NCBI GenBank assembly: GCA_949948985.1
Contig: CATLIG010000007.1
Coordinates: 1 to 64,000 of the forward strand
Length of the DNA: 64,000 nucleotides
Direction of reading: 5' to 3'
From: an uncultured Clostridia bacterium
GTDB lineage: Bacteria > Bacillota > Clostridia > Lachnospirales > CAG-274
Position 1 is the stretch's first letter; each line of letters starts with the position of its first letter. The notes beneath the pieces were generated by a model. It made no database searches. It was not told the DNA's origin and was given only the letters and a program-made list of their open reading frames with translations. Positions 60,977 to 64,000 of this stretch are shown piece by piece. A program made the position numbers and the translations under genes.

Positions 60977-63247
60977 TTAATTTTGATCATCATTAATGTT
61001 TTTTCTTAAAACAACCACAGCTTTAAATAAATCTCCATCAATTTGTACGTTTATCTCCCCACCATGAAGTTCAATAATACTTTTAGCAATTGACAAACCA
61101 AGTCCTGAGCCTTCCGTACTTCTTGCTTTGTCGCCTCTTTTAAATCTTTCAAAAAGTTCATTTGCATTAAAATTCAAGGGAACTTTAGAAACATTTTTCA
61201 TTATAATTTTTACATCGCTTTCATTTTCTTCAAGAGATATATAGGCTCTTGAATTTTGAGGAGAATACTTTATTATATTATTCAAAAGATTATTAAAAAC
61301 TCTCCATATTTGCTGGCCGTCAATATTTAAGTATATGGGTTTATTCGGCAGTTCAATTACAAAATTAATATCTGACTTTTCAATTTTATGATTAATTTCA
61401 CCTAAAGTTTGTTTAAGCAGAGCGATTACGTCTGATTTAGCTATATCAAGCTTAAATTGCTTTGCCGAAAGCTTGGACGCCTCAAACAAATCATCGATAA
61501 GATTTTTAAGTCTCTGCGCTTTATCATCAATAATATGAATATAATCCTTCGCCGAATCATTGTCAATTTTTTCTTCTTTCAGTAAATCAATATAATTTAT
61601 TACTGACGTCAAAGGGGTTTTTAAATCATGAGAAACATTTGTTATAAGCTCTGTTTTAAGCCTTTCGTTTTTCATCATTTCCTCAATTTTTTCCTTTATA
61701 TCATCGTTTATTTTCTGCAAATCCTCAAAAGGCTTTTTAAACGCTTTGCTTTTTTCAGAGATATTTTCTACATTTCCTTTTACCATATTTTCCATACAAT
61801 ATGATAACTTGCAATATGATAAAATAAGCTTCATTATTTTATAAACAATTATAAGCCCTGAAAATTCCAGAATAATAATACCACACAAATCAATCAAGTT
61901 AAAATAACCTAAATATCTAAGAACCATTATAAAAAGAAAAATTGATACTGCCGTTCCCGCAATCAAAAACATATACAACACAAAAAGAGAGTAATTCCTT
62001 GTATTCAATATATATTTTGTATCACGTGATATATCATAAATAATTTTAATCTCATATTCATTTTTTAACTCAGATGGTTTTAAAATCATATTTATAATAT
62101 ATATGATACTGAAAAAAACACTTATAAAAAATGCTGTAAAAACAAGAAAATATATAAGTAAGCGTATTATATCCCCAACTATATTATTCATTTGCATAGC
62201 ATAATAATCATACCATATATCTAAACTGTGATTTTCATTAAAATATTCTATGGCAAAAAATAATAATATTATTTTACAGCAAATAGGTATTTTTTTATAC
62301 TTTCTATAGCACCTTTTCACTATTTCATAAGCTGATGATTTTTGTTTTAATAAAATATACATAATTATAGCAAAAGCAATCATAAACAAACCTGGTATAA
62401 TATAATTAAGATATTGATATATTTTATCTGCCAGTTCGCCTGTTTTAATGTTAATATATATATCATTGCTTATATCGCCCATATTTTTAGGTATAATTAT
62501 ATACCCACTTATACCATTATTTTCAAAAGAGGTGGAAAGAAGCTGACCATTAAATTTTTCCGCAAACATTGAATCGTCAATACCAAATTTTGCGTAAAAC
62601 TCTTCATTATCGATATTTTCATTATTTGTGTAAACTTTGTTTATATATTTATTTTCAATTTTATATTGAAAACTTTTTGTTTTTTTCAGGTATTCTTTTA
62701 TTTCCTCATAATTATCATATACACTCTTTAAATCTTGATACATTTTAATCAATTTTTCTTTCGGCATATTTCGGCAGTCATCTTCTTTAAATCCGTAATA
62801 TTCCTCAGGCTCTTTTTCAAAATAAAACTCCTCAGGCTCTACCTGTACTTCTTCCGCTTCCTCATAAACATTATTTTCGTTATAATTTTGAGACATATCA
62901 TTTTCTATAAGCGTTTCATTTGAAATCGTTTTATTGTCATTCTCATTGGTATTACTCTTGCTGTTTATCATTTCCTTTAAAATCTGCATTTGAGAATACG
63001 CCTTTTTAGAGTCAAAATCTTTAAAATATATATAAAACCTATTTAAGTTTTTTACATATCTTACAGCCTCTGAATTTACAATCCCAGAATTAAATTCATT
63101 GTCATTAGCTAAATTCAGTTTATAATTATATGCATTTCTTTGCTCATAAATGCCTATCATTCCGGAAACAATAAAAATTATCGCTATAACTATTAATACG
63201 CATACCTTTTTGCTTAATTTATTTTCATTTTTGAATTTTGTATCCAA
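60977..63247 (-). CDS. Sensor histidine kinase with multi-pass membrane domain
   Basis: The 756-residue kinase has one N-terminal helix (about 15-33), an acidic extracytoplasmic domain (34-280) and about six further helices (282-480). A HAMP-like linker leads to HisKA with the phospho-His in NVSHDLKTPLTSVINYIDLL (near 540), and an HATPase domain with the N box and GSGLGLSIAKSIIELHGG near 713. TTG 63247 has AAGGTGG 9 nt upstream, inside the regulator gene; the frames overlap by 23 nt. The signal is unknown; the large outer domain suggests an envelope or peptide cue. Confidence 0.93.
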   Translation of the reverse strand: MDTKFKNENKLSKKVCVLIVIAIIFIVSGMIGIYEQRNAYNYKLNLANDNEFNSGIVNSEAVRYVKNLNRFYIYFKDFDSKKAYSQMQILKEMINSKSNTNENDNKTISNETLIENDMSQNYNENNVYEEAEEVQVEPEEFYFEKEPEEYYGFKEDDCRNMPKEKLIKMYQDLKSVYDNYEEIKEYLKKTKSFQYKIENKYINKVYTNNENIDNEEFYAKFGIDDSMFAEKFNGQLLSTSFENNGISGYIIIPKNMGDISNDIYINIKTGELADKIYQYLNYIIPGLFMIAFAIIMYILLKQKSSAYEIVKRCYRKYKKIPICCKIILLFFAIEYFNENHSLDIWYDYYAMQMNNIVGDIIRLLIYFLVFTAFFISVFFSIIYIINMILKPSELKNEYEIKIIYDISRDTKYILNTRNYSLFVLYMFLIAGTAVSIFLFIMVLRYLGYFNLIDLCGIIILEFSGLIIVYKIMKLILSYCKLSYCMENMVKGNVENISEKSKAFKKPFEDLQKINDDIKEKIEEMMKNERLKTELITNVSHDLKTPLTSVINYIDLLKEEKIDNDSAKDYIHIIDDKAQRLKNLIDDLFEASKLSAKQFKLDIAKSDVIALLKQTLGEINHKIEKSDINFVIELPNKPIYLNIDGQQIWRVFNNLLNNIIKYSPQNSRAYISLEENESDVKIIMKNVSKVPLNFNANELFERFKRGDKARSTEGSGLGLSIAKSIIELHGGEINVQIDGDLFKAVVVLRKNINDDQN

Positions 63248-63917
63248 TTCCCCACACCACCTTTAAATATATTGGTTTTTTAGGATTAACCTCAATTTTC
63301 TCACGTATTCGTCTTATATGTACCGCTACGGTATTTTCACTGTTCAAAAAAGGCTCATTCCACACCTTTTGATAAATTTCCTCAATAGAAAAAATAACAT
63401 CGGGATTTTCCATGAGTAAAGCTAAAATTTTAAATTCCGTGGCAGTCAGACGAACAGAAACATCATTTACAGTTATCTCTTTAGTTTTTTTATTGAGATA
63501 AAGACCTCTTATAAAAATTTCACTGTCGTCTTTTTTATAAGAGCTGAATTTCACATACCTCCTTAAATTTGATTTAACTCTCGCGGCAAGCTCAATAAAG
63601 CTGAAAGGCTTTGTTATATAATCATCCGCCCCTACATTAAGTCCAAGAACAATGTCTTGGTCTTCGGATTTGGCTGAAAGAATTATTATCGGAATTTCTT
63701 TTTCCTTTCTTATTTGTAAAATAGCCTGAATACCATCTGTTTTAGGCATCATTAAATCCATAATAATAAGATGAATTTCTTTTTCTCTTTCAATAATTTT
63801 TAAAGCCTCCATACCGTCTGCTGCTTTAAAAATATTCATTCCCTCATTGGATAAATAAATATCTATAGCGTTTAAAATTTCTTTATCATCGTCCGCGACA
63901 AGTATATTATAATTCAT
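63225..63917 (-). CDS. OmpR/PhoB family response regulator
   Basis: The 230-residue regulator has a receiver domain (ILVADDDKEIL at 4-14; phospho-Asp in LIIMDLMMP near 55; Lys in YITKPFSFIEL near 104) and a winged-helix C-terminal domain (LTATEFKILALLMENP; ENTVAVHIRRIREKIE; VWGIGYKIQK). ATG 63917 has AAGGAGG 7 nt upstream; the longer frame lacks a site. It forms a coupled pair with the kinase downstream. The VanR-like wording is common to wall-stress regulators, but targets are not shown here. Confidence 0.94.
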   Translation of the reverse strand: MNYNILVADDDKEILNAIDIYLSNEGMNIFKAADGMEALKIIEREKEIHLIIMDLMMPKTDGIQAILQIRKEKEIPIIILSAKSEDQDIVLGLNVGADDYITKPFSFIELAARVKSNLRRYVKFSSYKKDDSEIFIRGLYLNKKTKEITVNDVSVRLTATEFKILALLMENPDVIFSIEEIYQKVWNEPFLNSENTVAVHIRRIREKIEVNPKKPIYLKVVWGIGYKIQK

Positions 63918-64000
63918 TTTATTTACCTCCTTGGTATAATTATATAAAACATTGTTTAAAAAAAAACTCATAAAAGTATTAAAAAATTATTAAGAACTTG

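Overview
The window reads as chromosome from a low-GC, Gram-positive, endospore-forming anaerobe of the Clostridia, probably Lachnospirales-like. The evidence is strongly AT-rich DNA, AGGAGG-type ribosome sites with many TTG starts, Spo0A and the SpoIIAA-SpoIIAB-SigF operon, a WhiA/RapZ/HprK cluster, and secreted BspA-type leucine-rich, GLUG/BIG2/cohesin/dockerin and SGNH-esterase proteins. No rRNA, tRNA, CRISPR array or complete insertion sequence was seen. The window opens on the 3' end of an IS5-type transposase.

Layout. 0.2-4.2 kb: GNAT acetyltransferase, then a leftward operon of YhaM exoribonuclease, a Cas4-like nuclease split by an in-frame stop, a 52-residue ribbon-helix-helix-like protein and RlmD. 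4.2-10.8 kb: UDP-ManNAc dehydrogenase-like protein, a secreted SGNH esterase, and a membrane-lipid group (flippase-like protein, PssA, Psd). 11-14.5 kb: BioY, BioB, YchF, a small membrane protein. 15-19.2 kb: BspA-like protein, Spo0A, CYTH protein. 19.9-25.2 kb: carbon-control and wall cluster HprK, ROK kinase, MurB, RapZ, WhiA and a Crh-like HPr. 26-36.3 kb: UvrC and GNAT downstream of ABC-2 permeases, a beta-propeller protein, two tandem paralogous membrane-anchored proteins and an ABC ATPase. 36.9-45.7 kb: cohesin/dockerin protein, TcdA, nitroreductase, LexA with a DnaQ-like exonuclease, the spoIIA operon and a sugar kinase. 46-53 kb: TrpS, a stalk-domain protein, FtsE-FtsX with an M23 hydrolase, and a PucR/CdaR-type regulator. 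54-64 kb: a ZapA-like protein carrying about 20 copies of a 14-residue coiled-coil repeat, a U32 protein, a SEDS/class B PBP pair, and a two-component system.

How the genes fit together. FtsE/FtsX probably controls the adjacent M23 hydrolase. The SEDS protein and PBP form a polymerase/transpeptidase pair. PssA and Psd make phosphatidylethanolamine. HprK and the Crh-like protein form a phospho-serine signalling pair; the usual catalytic histidine of HPr is glutamate here, so it should not carry phosphate for the PTS. The ABC ATPase at 35.7 kb probably energises the permeases at 29-31 kb.

The most unusual signal is between the genes. Almost every gap holds short palindromic elements of about 80-190 bp, in several families defined by their terminal inverted repeats: A (AGACCTGTT), B (AGACCTCCTCGGAAAC), C (AGACTTCTTTYGAAAC), D (TATAGTCAATCAACTTG) and F (TATAGCAA). 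Families A-C are often flanked by 3-bp ATT or AAT direct repeats. One C copy is nested inside a D copy, so movement can be read directly. Some copies are chimeras, and some supply stop codons, the last codons of a gene, or promoter-like TGCTATAAT motifs. They look like non-autonomous MITE-like elements that shape operon boundaries.
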